A program made the position numbers and the translations under genes. A DNA stretch of 64,000 nucleotides. It comes from Bacteroidota bacterium (GTDB lineage: Bacteria > Bacteroidota > Bacteroidia > B-17B0 > Aurantibacillaceae). Below the pieces are notes generated by a model that searched no databases, was not told the origin of the DNA, and worked only from the letters and a program-made list of their open reading frames with translations. Of this stretch, positions 38,144 to 46,565 are shown piece by piece. Position 1 is the first letter of the stretch, and every line of letters starts with the position of its first letter. Location: positions 124,001-188,000 of the forward strand of contig JADJFB010000005.1 of the NCBI GenBank assembly GCA_016708845.1. Direction: 5' to 3'.

Positions 38144-38893
38144 TTAAGGTTGAGTTAATTGTTCGCTGGTTTTTCCGAAGCGACGTTCTCGGTTTTGGTA
38201 ATTTAAAATAGCTTCGTATAAGTCATCCTTGCGGAAATCTGGCCACAACTTTTCTGTAAAATAAAATTCAGCATAAGCTAACTGCCATAATAAAAAATTA
38301 CTAATGCGGTGTTCTCCACTTGTACGAATCATTAATTCAGGATCTGGAATATTTTTAGTACAAAGACCTTGTTCAAAATGTTTTTCACTAATATCTTCAA
38401 TAGCTAAAGTGCCATTTTTTACTTGAGTAGCAATTTGTTTTACGGCGTCTATCAATTCCCATTTAGCAGAATAGCTCAAAGCTAATACTAATGTTAATCC
38501 TGTGTTTTTCGAAGTTAATTCGATAGATTCATTTAATTCTTCTAAACAAGCTGGTGGCAAACTATTTAAGTTACCGATGGCTTGTAAACGAACATTCTTT
38601 TTATTTAACTGAGGTGTTTCTGCACTAATTGTAGAAACTAATAATTCCATTAGTGCATCTACTTCTTCTTTCGGACGGTTCCAGTTTTCGGTACTAAAAG
38701 CGTAAAGTGTAATGTATTTAACGCCCACTTCTCCAGCAGCTTCAACAACTGCTCTTACCGAATTCACACCTTCGTAATGTCCGTAAATTCTATTTTCGCC
38801 TTGCTGCTTAGCCCAACGCCCATTACCATCCATAATAATAGCAATGTGTTGCGGCACTTTTTGTGTATTTATTTGCTCAGCTAAATTCATCAA
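38144..38893 (-). CDS. uppS: Isoprenyl (undecaprenyl diphosphate) synthase
   Basis: cis-prenyltransferase making undecaprenyl diphosphate, the lipid carrier for peptidoglycan and O-antigen. 249 aa, usual length. Mg-binding Asp in I-M-D-G-N-G-R-W-A (D22); F-S-T-E-N-W-N-R-P; the R-T-S-G-E-H-R-I-S-N-F-L-L-W-Q box; and E-x-x-F-x-x-x-x-W-P-D. First gene of uppS-bamA-ompH-ompH; the second Met (M2) may also be the start. Confidence 0.95.
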   Translation of the reverse strand: MMNLAEQINTQKVPQHIAIIMDGNGRWAKQQGENRIYGHYEGVNSVRAVVEAAGEVGVKYITLYAFSTENWNRPKEEVDALMELLVSTISAETPQLNKKNVRLQAIGNLNSLPPACLEELNESIELTSKNTGLTLVLALSYSAKWELIDAVKQIATQVKNGTLAIEDISEKHFEQGLCTKNIPDPELMIRTSGEHRISNFLLWQLAYAEFYFTEKLWPDFRKDDLYEAILNYQNRERRFGKTSEQLTQP

Positions 38894-39119
38894 TTTTAAG
38901 AGTCACGAATTTACACTTTTAACCGATATATGGCAAATATTAGAGGTAATTCATCTTAAATTGTGTTAATTGAAAAAAGAGAAAAAAATTAACAATTATC
39001 TGATTAAAGATATTTTTTTGTGTCCTGCTTAAACAGATAAACCAACCATGAAATAAAAATACGGCCCCTTATACACCAATAATAATACCAACCTAGTGTA
39101 ACTGAACTACATCTTTAAT

Positions 39120-39150
39120 TTTGAGTTACCGTTTATTTAAAATAACTTCG
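39120..39150 (+). promoter_or_regulatory. tRNA-Ala promoter
   Basis: TTTG at 39,120 and TAACTTCG at 39,143 (one mismatch to TAnnTTTG) with 19-nt spacing form a Bacteroidota-type promoter ending 11 nt before the tRNA. Confidence 0.5.
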
Positions 39151-39161
39151 GCGCCATTAAA

Positions 39162-39235
39162 GGGGGATTAGCTCATTTGGCTAGAGCGCTTCGCTGGCAG
39201 TGAAGAGGCGACCGGTTCGAATCCGGTATTCTCCA
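39162..39235 (+). tRNA. tRNA-Ala (anticodon GGC)
   Basis: A complete cloverleaf: acceptor GGGGGAT/ATTCTCC, D arm GCTC/GAGC, anticodon stem CTTCG/TGAAG with loop CTGGCAG (anticodon GGC), T arm ACCGG-TTCGAAT-CCGGT. The G3-U70 pair, the identity element read by alanyl-tRNA synthetase, is present. CCA is not encoded. Followed by a terminator. Confidence 0.96.
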
Positions 39236-39240
39236 CAAAA

Positions 39241-39266
39241 AAAGTCCCGAATTAATTTGGGACTTT
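39241..39266 (+). terminator. tRNA-Ala terminator
   Basis: Stem AAAGTCCC / GGGACTTT with an 8-11 nt AT loop and a T run, starting 5 nt after the tRNA. Confidence 0.85.
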
Positions 39267-39277
39267 TTATTTAAACC

Positions 39278-39503
39278 ATGTTTTATATATACATCATATA
39301 TTCTGAAAAAATTGACAGGTACTATGTCGGACAAACAGAAAAGGTATAAAAATAACTTTCCACTTTGAATTTCACCAACCTCAATTTCTGACGATTGGAA
39401 ATTAGTTTATACTGAATCATTTGAGTCAAGAAATGAAGCTATTCTTCGTGAAAAGGAAATTAAAAAGAAGAAGAGTAGAAAATATATTGAATGGTTGATT
39501 TAA
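39278..39503 (+). pseudogene. Decayed GIY-YIG endonuclease-domain gene
   Basis: The first 23 codons read M-F-Y-I-Y-I-I-Y-S-E-K-I-D-R-Y-Y-V-G-Q-T, the GIY-YIG core of small single-domain (UPF0213-like) nucleases, then a TAA at 39,347-39,349. In another frame the end is readable: D-W-K-L-V-Y-T-E, then S-R-N-E-A-I-L-R-E-K-E-I-K-K and S-R-K-Y-I-E-W-L-I with a stop at 39,501. About 15-20 residues in the middle are lost or shifted. Such genes are usually 80-95 codons. It lies exactly between tRNA-Ala and a decayed tRNA-Ala copy. This decay is not homopolymer-driven, so I regard it as a real remnant. Confidence 0.82.
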
Positions 39504-39513
39504 AAATAAAATA

Positions 39514-39592
39514 GATTAGCTCTTTGGTCCCCAAAGCTTTCAGGACGCTTCACTGGCAGTGAAGAGGCGACCGGCTGAATCCCCTATTTCAC
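39514..39592 (+). pseudogene. Decayed tRNA-Ala copy with terminator remnant
   Basis: GATTAGCTC-TTTGG (39,514 on) matches the tRNA-Ala D arm; after about 18 unrelated bases CGCTTCACTGGCAGTGAAG (39,546-39,564) matches the anticodon arm with one change; AGGCGACCGG then CTGAATCCCC and a shortened acceptor end follow. The T arm and acceptor no longer pair. The flank (CACAAAAAA, later GGACTTTTTTATT to about 39,625) also resembles the tRNA terminator region. Confidence 0.8.
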
Positions 39593-39646
39593 AAAAAAGT
39601 TACGTTTACAAGGACTTTTTTATTGAAAACACATTCTATTAATTTT

Positions 39647-42496
39647 TTAAAGCTTCGCTTTAATCTCAACCATATCGTAACCTTCAATGATATCATCTAC
39701 TTTAATATCATCAAAGCCATCAATATTTAAACCACATTCGTAGTTAGCAGTTACTTCTTTTACATCGTCTTTAAAGCGTTTTAATGAGCCTAATCCACCT
39801 GTAAATAAAACAATACCATCACGAATAACGCGAACTTTAGTGTTACGCATTACCTTACCATCTAGTACATAAGCACCTGCAATGGTTCCAACTTTAGTGA
39901 TATTAAATACTTCACGAACAACAATGTTACATACAATTTTCTCTTCAAATTCAGGAGCTAACATTCCTTCCATTGCCGCTTTCACTTCGTTAATTGCATC
40001 GTAAATAATTGAATATAAACGGATGTCAATTTCTTCGGTTTCAGCTAATTTACGAGCGGTAACCGAAGGGCGAACTTGGAAACCAACGATAATAGCATTT
40101 GACGCACTCGCTAACATAACGTCTGTTTCGCTAATAGCACCAACTGATTTATGAATGATGTTAACTTGTATTTTCTCTGTTGATAATTTCAATAATGAAT
40201 CTGATAAGGCTTCAATAGAACCATCCACATCACCCTTCACAATTACATTTAATTCCTTGAAATCGCCTATTGCTAAACGTCTTCCAATCTCATCTAATGT
40301 AATATGTTTTTGTGTACGGATACCTTGCTCACGTTGTAATTGTAAACGCTTGTTTGCTAATTCACGCGCTTCACGTTCATCACTCATCACGTTAAATTTA
40401 TCACCTGCTGTAGGCGCTCCATTTAAACCTAATAACTGAACTGGCATGGAAGGACCTGCTTCTTTAACATTTAATCCATGCTCATTAGTCATTGCTTTTA
40501 CTCTACCGCTATAACAACCTGCTACAACAATATCTCCAACGCGCATCGTTCCTTTTTGAACAATAATATCTACAACGTGTCCACGTCCTTTATCTAATTT
40601 TGCTTCAATAACAGACCCTGATGCTTTTGCATTTGGATTCGCTTTTAACTCTAATATCTCCGCTTCTAATACAACTTTCTCTAATAATAAATCAATGTTT
40701 TTTCCCATTTTAGCTGAGATTTCTTGACATTGAACTTTACCACCCCACTCTTCTACTAAAATATTCATAGCAGATAAAGCTTCACGGATTTTATCAGGAT
40801 TTGCGCCTGGCTTATCAATCTTGTTAATTGCAATAATCATTGGTACACCAGCTGCTTGAGCATGGTTAATTGCCTCTTTTGTTTGAGGCATCACGCTATC
40901 ATCAGCTGCAACCACAATAATTACAACGTCGGTTACTTTAGCACCACGTGCACGCATGGCAGTAAATGCCTCGTGACCAGGAGTATCTAGGAAAGTAATT
41001 GATTTACCACTTTCCATTTTCACATTATAACTACCAATGTGCTGAGTAATTCCTCCAGCCTCACCTGCAATTACATTTGATTTACGGATATAATCTAATA
41101 ACGATGTTTTACCATGATCAACGTGACCCATAATGGTTACAATCGGCGGACGTTCAACTAAATCATCTGGATTTTCAGCTTCTTGCTCTTCAATCGCCTC
41201 TTGAACCTCTACACTTACAAACTCTGTTTTATATCCAAACTCTTCAGCTACAATTGCTAAAGTTTCAGCATCTAAACGTTGATTGATAGATACAAACATT
41301 CCTAAACTCATACAAATAGAAATAATTTGTGTAACAGAAACATTCATCATTTGTGCTAATTGATTAGCCGAAACGAATTCAGTAACTTTTAACGTTTTCT
41401 TTTCTAAGTCTGAAGCCTCTTGTTCATCAGCCATTTTCTCTCTCACATCATCACGTTTATCTCTACGATATTTTGATGTTTTAGATTTTGAGCCTTTGCT
41501 ACTTAAACGAGCTAATGTTTCTTTAATTTGTGCTTGAATTTCAACGTCTGTTAAGGCTGGACGAGCTTCACGAGTAGCAGGTTTTTTAGCACGAGGGTCG
41601 CCATATTTTTCTTTGGCTCTATCTTTAGCTATCTGAGCTTGCTCAGTACCTACTTTTTTAATTTCCTCTTGGCTCATGCCGCCTTTACGAATACGCTTAC
41701 GCTTTTTCTTATCAGCTGCATTTCCGGCAGCTGTATTTGGTGCACCGCCTTTTTTAACTTCTTTAATTACAGGTAATTCAATTTTACCCATAATTTTTGG
41801 TCCTTCTAATTTTTGATAAACCGTTTCATGAAACACCTCTTTTTGCTCTTCAGCTTCTTCAGGTACTTCAACAGAAGGAACAACAACAGCTGCTATTTCT
41901 TCAACAACAGGCTCATCTTCTTTTTTCTTTTTACCTTTTGTTGCTTTAGTAGCTTTTTCCTCTGCTGCTTTTTCTTCCTCTTTATCTTTTTTAGATTTTT
42001 TGTCTGGTTTGGTTTTTTGGTTTAAGGCACTTAAGTCCATTTTACCTAAAACCTTCGGTCCAGTTAAAGTAGAAGTACTATCCGTTGCTTCTGTTTTTTC
42101 AACTGGCGTTACTAATTTAGCCATTCTTTCAGCTTCTGCTTTCGCTTCTTCTGCTTTTCTTTTTTCATCAGCTGCTTTTTGAGCGGCAGCTGCAGCTAAT
42201 TCTTTTTCGCGTTGCTCTTCTTGCTCTTTAGCTTTAATAGCCTTAATATCTTCAACAACTAACGACTCACGTTTTAATTTGTTAAGATTAAGGCCCACTG
42301 TTTGAGCTTCTTCTTTAGCAGACTTATCTCCTGAAAATTCTTTGGATAACAAAGAATATTCATCATCGCCAATTTTGGCGTTGGGATTGTTTTCTACCGG
42401 GCGACCTTTTGAAGCCAAGAACTCAGTAATTTTCCCTAAGGATAAATTAAATTCTTTAGCTACTTTACTTAATCGCATTGTTTTTACGTCTGACAT
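39647..42496 (-). CDS. infB: Translation initiation factor IF-2
   Basis: GTPase that brings initiator tRNA to the ribosome. 949 aa, in the usual range for Bacteroidota. A long Lys/Glu/Ala-rich N-terminal part (about 55-345) precedes the IF2_N domain and the G domain (about 450-620): G1 G-H-V-D-H-G-K-T-S, G3 D-T-P-G-H-E, G4 N-K-I-D-K. Domains II-IV follow, with a C-terminal initiator-tRNA-binding module ending I-K-A-K-L. Third gene of rimP-nusA-infB. The gene appears intact across nearly 3 kb. Confidence 0.97.
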   Translation of the reverse strand: MSDVKTMRLSKVAKEFNLSLGKITEFLASKGRPVENNPNAKIGDDEYSLLSKEFSGDKSAKEEAQTVGLNLNKLKRESLVVEDIKAIKAKEQEEQREKELAAAAAQKAADEKRKAEEAKAEAERMAKLVTPVEKTEATDSTSTLTGPKVLGKMDLSALNQKTKPDKKSKKDKEEEKAAEEKATKATKGKKKKEDEPVVEEIAAVVVPSVEVPEEAEEQKEVFHETVYQKLEGPKIMGKIELPVIKEVKKGGAPNTAAGNAADKKKRKRIRKGGMSQEEIKKVGTEQAQIAKDRAKEKYGDPRAKKPATREARPALTDVEIQAQIKETLARLSSKGSKSKTSKYRRDKRDDVREKMADEQEASDLEKKTLKVTEFVSANQLAQMMNVSVTQIISICMSLGMFVSINQRLDAETLAIVAEEFGYKTEFVSVEVQEAIEEQEAENPDDLVERPPIVTIMGHVDHGKTSLLDYIRKSNVIAGEAGGITQHIGSYNVKMESGKSITFLDTPGHEAFTAMRARGAKVTDVVIIVVAADDSVMPQTKEAINHAQAAGVPMIIAINKIDKPGANPDKIREALSAMNILVEEWGGKVQCQEISAKMGKNIDLLLEKVVLEAEILELKANPNAKASGSVIEAKLDKGRGHVVDIIVQKGTMRVGDIVVAGCYSGRVKAMTNEHGLNVKEAGPSMPVQLLGLNGAPTAGDKFNVMSDEREARELANKRLQLQREQGIRTQKHITLDEIGRRLAIGDFKELNVIVKGDVDGSIEALSDSLLKLSTEKIQVNIIHKSVGAISETDVMLASASNAIIVGFQVRPSVTARKLAETEEIDIRLYSIIYDAINEVKAAMEGMLAPEFEEKIVCNIVVREVFNITKVGTIAGAYVLDGKVMRNTKVRVIRDGIVLFTGGLGSLKRFKDDVKEVTANYECGLNIDGFDDIKVDDIIEGYDMVEIKAKL

Positions 42497-42580
42497 ACCT
42501 TATTCCTCGTCTTTTTTATGTATCAAAATTGCTTTTTTATTTAACTAAAAGAAAGCTAACTCTTCAATCTTAACAATCTA

Positions 42581-43843
42581 TTAATCTTCGAACTCAGATT
42601 GTAACACTTGCTTCACATCTTCAATCACATCTTCCGTTAATCCTGTTCTACGAACTAAATCTGCAACGTCTAATTCTAATACTGATTTTGCTGTATCGCA
42701 ACCAATTGCTTGTAATGCATTAATTACTGATTCTTCAATCTCATCAGAGAATTCTACCAAGTCAACGTCATCAATATCAACAACTGCTTCATCATTATCA
42801 CGGAATACATCAATTTCGTATCCAGTTAATTTACCAGCTAATTTAATATTGAAACCACCTTTACCAATTGCTAAAGAGATTTGATCAGGTTTTAAAAATA
42901 CCTCTGCACGTTTAGTTTCTTCGTTTAATTTAACCGAAGTTACTTTTGCAGGGCTTAATGAACGTTGAATTAATAATTGAGCATTTGACGTGTAATTAAT
43001 TACATCAATATTTTCATTTTTCAATTCGCGAACAATACCATGAATACGAGAACCTTTCATACCAACACAAGCTCCAACTGGGTCAATTCTGTCGTCATAA
43101 GATTCAACAGCTACTTTAGCTCTTTCACCTGGTTCACGAACAATTTTCTTGATCGTAATTAAACCATCAAATACTTCAGGAACTTCCATTTCAAATAAAC
43201 GCTCTAAGAATGTTGGCGCTGTACGAGACATGATTACTGAAGGTGTTCCGTTTTTTAATTCTACTTTATAAACTACAGCTTTTACAGAATCTCCTTTTTT
43301 GAAGAAATCAGAAGGAATTTGTTCTGTTTTTGGCAATAATAATTCGTTGCCTTCATCATCCAACAACATAATTTCTTTTTTCCAAACTTGGTAAACCTCA
43401 GCGTTGATAATATCACCAACACGCTCTTTGTATTTGTTATAAATACTTGTTTTTTCTAATTCAAGAATTTTTTGAACTAAATTTTGACGAACTGATAATA
43501 CATTACGACGACCAATTTCGTCTAATTTTACTAATTCAGTCACCTCTTCGCCGATTTCAAAATCAGGCTCAATTTTATGAGCGTCGGTTAAACTAATGTG
43601 TTTGTTTGGATCGTAATCAAACGAATCTTCAGCAAACTCATCATCTACAATGGTTCTGTTTTTATAAATTTCGATATCTCCTTTATCAGGGTTTACGATA
43701 ATATCAAAGTTTTTATCTGAGCCATATTTTTTGATTAACATAGCACGAAATACATCTTCGATGATGCTCATTAACGTTGCGCGATCAATGTTTTTGTCTT
43801 CTTTAAATAACGAGAATGATTCAATTAAATTTACACTTTCCAT
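42581..43843 (-). CDS. nusA: Transcription termination/antitermination factor NusA
   Basis: RNA polymerase-bound elongation factor. 420 aa, without the C-terminal acidic repeats of E. coli NusA, as is usual outside gammaproteobacteria. N-terminal domain (about 1-125), S1 domain (about 130-205), KH1 (V-G-M-K-G-S-R-I-H-G-I near 233) and KH2 (I-G-K-G-G-F-N-I-K-L near 305). The final acidic stretch is D-D-V-D-L-V-E-F. It is between rimP (13 nt) and infB (85 nt). In E. coli NusA acts on its own operon leader; the hairpin before rimP would be a natural target. Confidence 0.95.
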   Translation of the reverse strand: MESVNLIESFSLFKEDKNIDRATLMSIIEDVFRAMLIKKYGSDKNFDIIVNPDKGDIEIYKNRTIVDDEFAEDSFDYDPNKHISLTDAHKIEPDFEIGEEVTELVKLDEIGRRNVLSVRQNLVQKILELEKTSIYNKYKERVGDIINAEVYQVWKKEIMLLDDEGNELLLPKTEQIPSDFFKKGDSVKAVVYKVELKNGTPSVIMSRTAPTFLERLFEMEVPEVFDGLITIKKIVREPGERAKVAVESYDDRIDPVGACVGMKGSRIHGIVRELKNENIDVINYTSNAQLLIQRSLSPAKVTSVKLNEETKRAEVFLKPDQISLAIGKGGFNIKLAGKLTGYEIDVFRDNDEAVVDIDDVDLVEFSDEIEESVINALQAIGCDTAKSVLELDVADLVRRTGLTEDVIEDVKQVLQSEFED

Positions 43844-43855
43844 TGTTTTGTTTTT

Positions 43856-44320
43856 TTAAAATGGTAATACTGATTTTGTTTCTTTTGTTTGATTATATGT
43901 TAGCGTTATATTTTCTACTACGGTATGATTTCCTTTTCCTACTGGTTTTTTCTCTCTTCTAGTTTCTTCAATCACAAATTCATTATCATTAGCACTCATC
44001 AAAATTCCTTCGTGCTTTGCGCCTTCTTTAGTTACCACTTTTACTTTTGTGCCTACGTACTTTTTATATTGAGCTACTACCTTAAAAGCTTCTGTTGCTC
44101 CTGGCGAAGACACTTGCAATTCAAAATCTTCTTTTTCTCTATCTAGATTGCCTTCTACAAATCTGCTTAACGCAACGCAATCGGCAATTAAAATATGGTT
44201 TGGTGCATCAATATAAATTTCAATCACACTTCCTTTCAATATTTTAACATCCACCAAAAACTTATCGGTGCCTGCAAAATGCTCATTGATTAGGTTAACT
44301 ATTGTTTCTTTTTTTATCAT
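43856..44320 (-). CDS. rimP: Ribosome maturation factor RimP
   Basis: Small-subunit assembly factor. 154 aa, usual length. N-terminal alpha/beta domain with V-D-V-K-I-L-K-G-S-V-I-E-I-Y-I-D and a D-C-V-A-L-S-R region; F-E-L-Q-V-S-S-P-G motif near 83-91; a C-terminal Sm-like barrel (V-G-T-K-V-K-V). First gene of rimP-nusA-infB. A promoter and a terminator-like hairpin precede it. Confidence 0.94.
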   Translation of the reverse strand: MIKKETIVNLINEHFAGTDKFLVDVKILKGSVIEIYIDAPNHILIADCVALSRFVEGNLDREKEDFELQVSSPGATEAFKVVAQYKKYVGTKVKVVTKEGAKHEGILMSANDNEFVIEETRREKKPVGKGNHTVVENITLTYNQTKETKSVLPF

Positions 44321-44330
44321 TTTGGTAAAA

Positions 44331-44354
44331 TAAAAAAGGGACTTATCGGTCCCT
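44331..44354 (-). promoter_or_regulatory. Terminator-like hairpin (attenuator) in the rimP-nusA-infB leader
   Basis: On the minus strand AGGGAC (44,354-44,349) pairs with GTCCCT (44,342-44,337) around a 6-nt loop, followed directly by T6. It lies between the promoter (44,384-44,415) and the rimP ATG (44,320). No minus-strand gene ends upstream, so it does not serve another transcript. An attenuation role is inferred. Confidence 0.6.
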
Positions 44355-44383
44355 CATCTTTTCTATCATCTAAATTTCGGGTA

Positions 44384-44415
44384 CAAATATAATCACTTCT
44401 TTCTTAAAAACCAAA
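44384..44415 (-). promoter_or_regulatory. Promoter of rimP-nusA-infB
   Basis: Minus-strand TATATTTG (44,391-44,384) matches TAnnTTTG exactly and TTTG lies at 44,415-44,412, with 20-nt spacing. The predicted leader to the rimP ATG is about 57 nt and contains the hairpin. Confidence 0.6.
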
Positions 44416-44545
44416 TAATATTAACGAAACTAAAGATGACTTTAATCGTAAAATCTATCAAAGACCCCCGAAATTAACGTTTAACCGTTTTTCAATTCAT
44501 AAATTGTCCACTACTTTAAATTGAAAAACATAATTTTTAAAAATT

Positions 44546-44854
44546 ATGGCAACAACAATTAAAGATTCAGGAAAAAAGGGCATTTTACTCACATCTGTGT
44601 TATTATCGCTCTCAATTTGTGCAAAGGCACAAGGCTCATCAAATTTTTTCACTAAAATTTATGATAACCTTATTAAGGACAGTCAGGCAAGTTTTTTTAT
44701 CATTGCAGGGGTAATTGGCATTGGCGTATTGGCTTTTTTTATTTTAAAAATTGCTAAGAAGTACGAAAAAGAAGATGAAAAAAATGGCAAAAACAACGTG
44801 CGACCAATTTCTCATCGCCATCATCATCACCGTGTGATTAAAAAATCGGCCTGA
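44546..44854 (+). CDS. Small membrane protein with His-rich tail
   Basis: A 102-aa protein. A hydrophobic N-terminal segment (I-L-L-T-S-V-L-L-S-L-S-I-C-A-K-A-Q) looks like a signal peptide or anchor. A second membrane helix lies at about 49-70 (A-S-F-F-I-I-A-G-V-I-G-I-G-V-L-A-F-F-I-L). It is followed by a charged stretch (K-K-Y-E-K-E-D-E-K) and the tail S-H-R-H-H-H-H-R. No named family recognised. The His cluster could bind metal but that is not shown. Divergent from rimP and upstream of acpP, with its own promoter region. Confidence 0.7.
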   Translation: MATTIKDSGKKGILLTSVLLSLSICAKAQGSSNFFTKIYDNLIKDSQASFFIIAGVIGIGVLAFFILKIAKKYEKEDEKNGKNNVRPISHRHHHHRVIKKSA

Positions 44855-44979
44855 ATTTAAATTATTGAATTTGGTAAAAAGCCACATTTTGTGCGTGAAT
44901 TACCATTATCAGTTAGTAAAAAAAAGATGTTTTTTGATTAATTGTTTGATAAACAGTTAATTACTAAATGTCTTTTTTT

Positions 44980-45009
44980 TTTGTTTTTTAATTCATACAA
45001 CTATCTTTG
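44980..45009 (+). promoter_or_regulatory. Promoter of acpP-fabF-rnc
   Basis: TTTG (44,980-44,983) and TATCTTTG (45,002-45,009) with 18-nt spacing fit the Bacteroidota promoter exactly. The acpP ATG is 26 nt downstream. Confidence 0.65.
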
Positions 45010-45034
45010 TCCCGAATTTAAAAACTAAAACACA

Positions 45035-45274
45035 ATGTCAGACATTTCATCAAAAGTAAAATCTATCATCGTAGATAAATTAGGTGTAGAAGAAAAAGAA
45101 GTAACTCCAACTGCAAGTTTCACTAACGACTTAGGAGCAGATTCTTTAGATACAGTAGAATTAATCATGGAATTTGAAAAAGAATTTAATATCGCTATTC
45201 CAGACGATCAAGCTGAAAAAATTGCTACTGTAGGAGATGCTATCTCTTATATTGAAGCAAACGCAAAAAACTAA
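45035..45274 (+). CDS. acpP: Acyl carrier protein
   Basis: Carries growing acyl chains on a 4'-phosphopantetheine arm in type II fatty acid synthesis. 79 aa, acidic, four-helix bundle. The attachment Ser is S37 in G-A-D-S-L-D-T-V-E-L. First gene of acpP-fabF-rnc, the common order in many bacteria; fabF follows in 28 nt. Confidence 0.97.
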   Translation: MSDISSKVKSIIVDKLGVEEKEVTPTASFTNDLGADSLDTVELIMEFEKEFNIAIPDDQAEKIATVGDAISYIEANAKN

Positions 45275-45302
45275 GAACCTTACTTTTTAAAAATTATTCT
45301 TT

Positions 45303-46556
45303 ATGCAATTTAAGCGCGTAGTAGTTACGGGACTTGGTGCTGTTACACCTTTGGGCAGTAATGTTAACGATTATTGGACAAATATCATTAACGGCGTTAG
45401 TGGTGCCGCACCTATTACACGTTTTGATGCATCTAAATTTAAAACACGCTTTGCTTGCGAAGTAAAAGGTTTTAAACTTGAAGATTATTTTGATAGAAAA
45501 GAAGCTCAACGTTTAGATGCTTTCTCTCATTACGGAATTGCAGCATCTGTGCAAGCAGTTGCTGACTCTGGACTTGATGCAGAAGGAATCGACAAAAATG
45601 AAATTGGCGTTATTTGGGGTTCTGGTATTGGAGGTTTAGATACTTTTCAAACAGAAACTTTCAATTTTGCCAAAGGTGATGGAACTCCTCGTTTCAACCC
45701 ATTCTTTATTCCTAAAATGATTGCTGATATATGCTCTGGGCATATTTCTATCCGTTTTGGATTTAGAGGACCAAACTTTACAACCGTTTCGGCTTGTGCA
45801 TCTTCAACTACTGCTTTAATCGACGCTTTTACCTACATTCGTTTAGGTAGAGCTAACGCTATTATTACAGGTGGATCTGAAGCTGCTATTAACGAAAGTG
45901 GTATTGGTGGTTTTAATGCTTGCCAAGCCATGAGTACTCGTAACGAATCTCCTGAAACTGCTTCTCGTCCTTATGATAAGGAACGTGATGGTTTTGTGTT
46001 AGGCGAAGGTGGTGCTTGTTTAGTTTTAGAAGAATTAGAACACGCTTTAGCGCGTGGTGCAAAAATTTATGCTGAGATTATTGGTGGTGGTATGAGCGGA
46101 GACGCTTACCATATTACGGCTCCACATCCAGAAGGTTTAGGTGCAACATTAGTGATGCAACGTGCTTTAAAAGATGCTGGAATTTCTCCAAACGAAGTAG
46201 ATTATATTAATACACACGGTACAAGTACGCCATTGGGTGACGGTGCTGAGTTAAAAGCAATTACCAATATTTTTGGTGAGCAAGCTTATAAAATGAATAT
46301 CAGTTCTACAAAATCAATGACAGGCCATTTATTAGGTGCTGCTGGTGCTGTAGAAGCTATTGCAACGGTTTTAGCTGTACAAAACGATATTGCTCCTCCA
46401 ACAATTAACCACGTTAATGTTGACCCTGAAATTGACCCGAAATTGAACTTAACATTTAATAAGGCTCAAAAACGTACTATTAATGTTGCTATTAGTAATA
46501 CATTTGGTTTTGGTGGACATAATGCAGCGGTTGTTGTAAAAAAATACACCGCTTAA
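45303..46556 (+). CDS. fabF: Beta-ketoacyl-ACP synthase II
   Basis: Condensing enzyme of fatty acid elongation. 417 aa. Thiolase fold with active Cys C165 (T-V-S-A-C-A-S-S-T) and the two catalytic His in I-N-T-H-G-T-S-T-P and S-M-T-G-H-L-L-G-A-A-G; G-F-G-G-H-N near the C-terminus. FabF/FabB family; position after acpP and before rnc points to FabF. Complete with no frame problem. Confidence 0.96.
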   Translation: MQFKRVVVTGLGAVTPLGSNVNDYWTNIINGVSGAAPITRFDASKFKTRFACEVKGFKLEDYFDRKEAQRLDAFSHYGIAASVQAVADSGLDAEGIDKNEIGVIWGSGIGGLDTFQTETFNFAKGDGTPRFNPFFIPKMIADICSGHISIRFGFRGPNFTTVSACASSTTALIDAFTYIRLGRANAIITGGSEAAINESGIGGFNACQAMSTRNESPETASRPYDKERDGFVLGEGGACLVLEELEHALARGAKIYAEIIGGGMSGDAYHITAPHPEGLGATLVMQRALKDAGISPNEVDYINTHGTSTPLGDGAELKAITNIFGEQAYKMNISSTKSMTGHLLGAAGAVEAIATVLAVQNDIAPPTINHVNVDPEIDPKLNLTFNKAQKRTINVAISNTFGFGGHNAAVVVKKYTA

Positions 46557-46565
46557 TTTAGTGTT

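Noticed and set aside
38894..39119. A small gene or RNA between uppS and the tRNA
   Set aside because: Short, AT-rich, no open frame with a plausible start and no convincing fold; I see only the tRNA promoter at its end.
39236..39646. A functional second tRNA gene in the gap before infB
   Set aside because: The tRNA-like stretch at 39,514-39,592 has a disrupted D arm, an unpaired T arm and a shortened acceptor.
44331..44354. Hairpin as a terminator for the plus-strand gene at 44,546
   Set aside because: It lies upstream of that gene and has its T run on the minus strand only.
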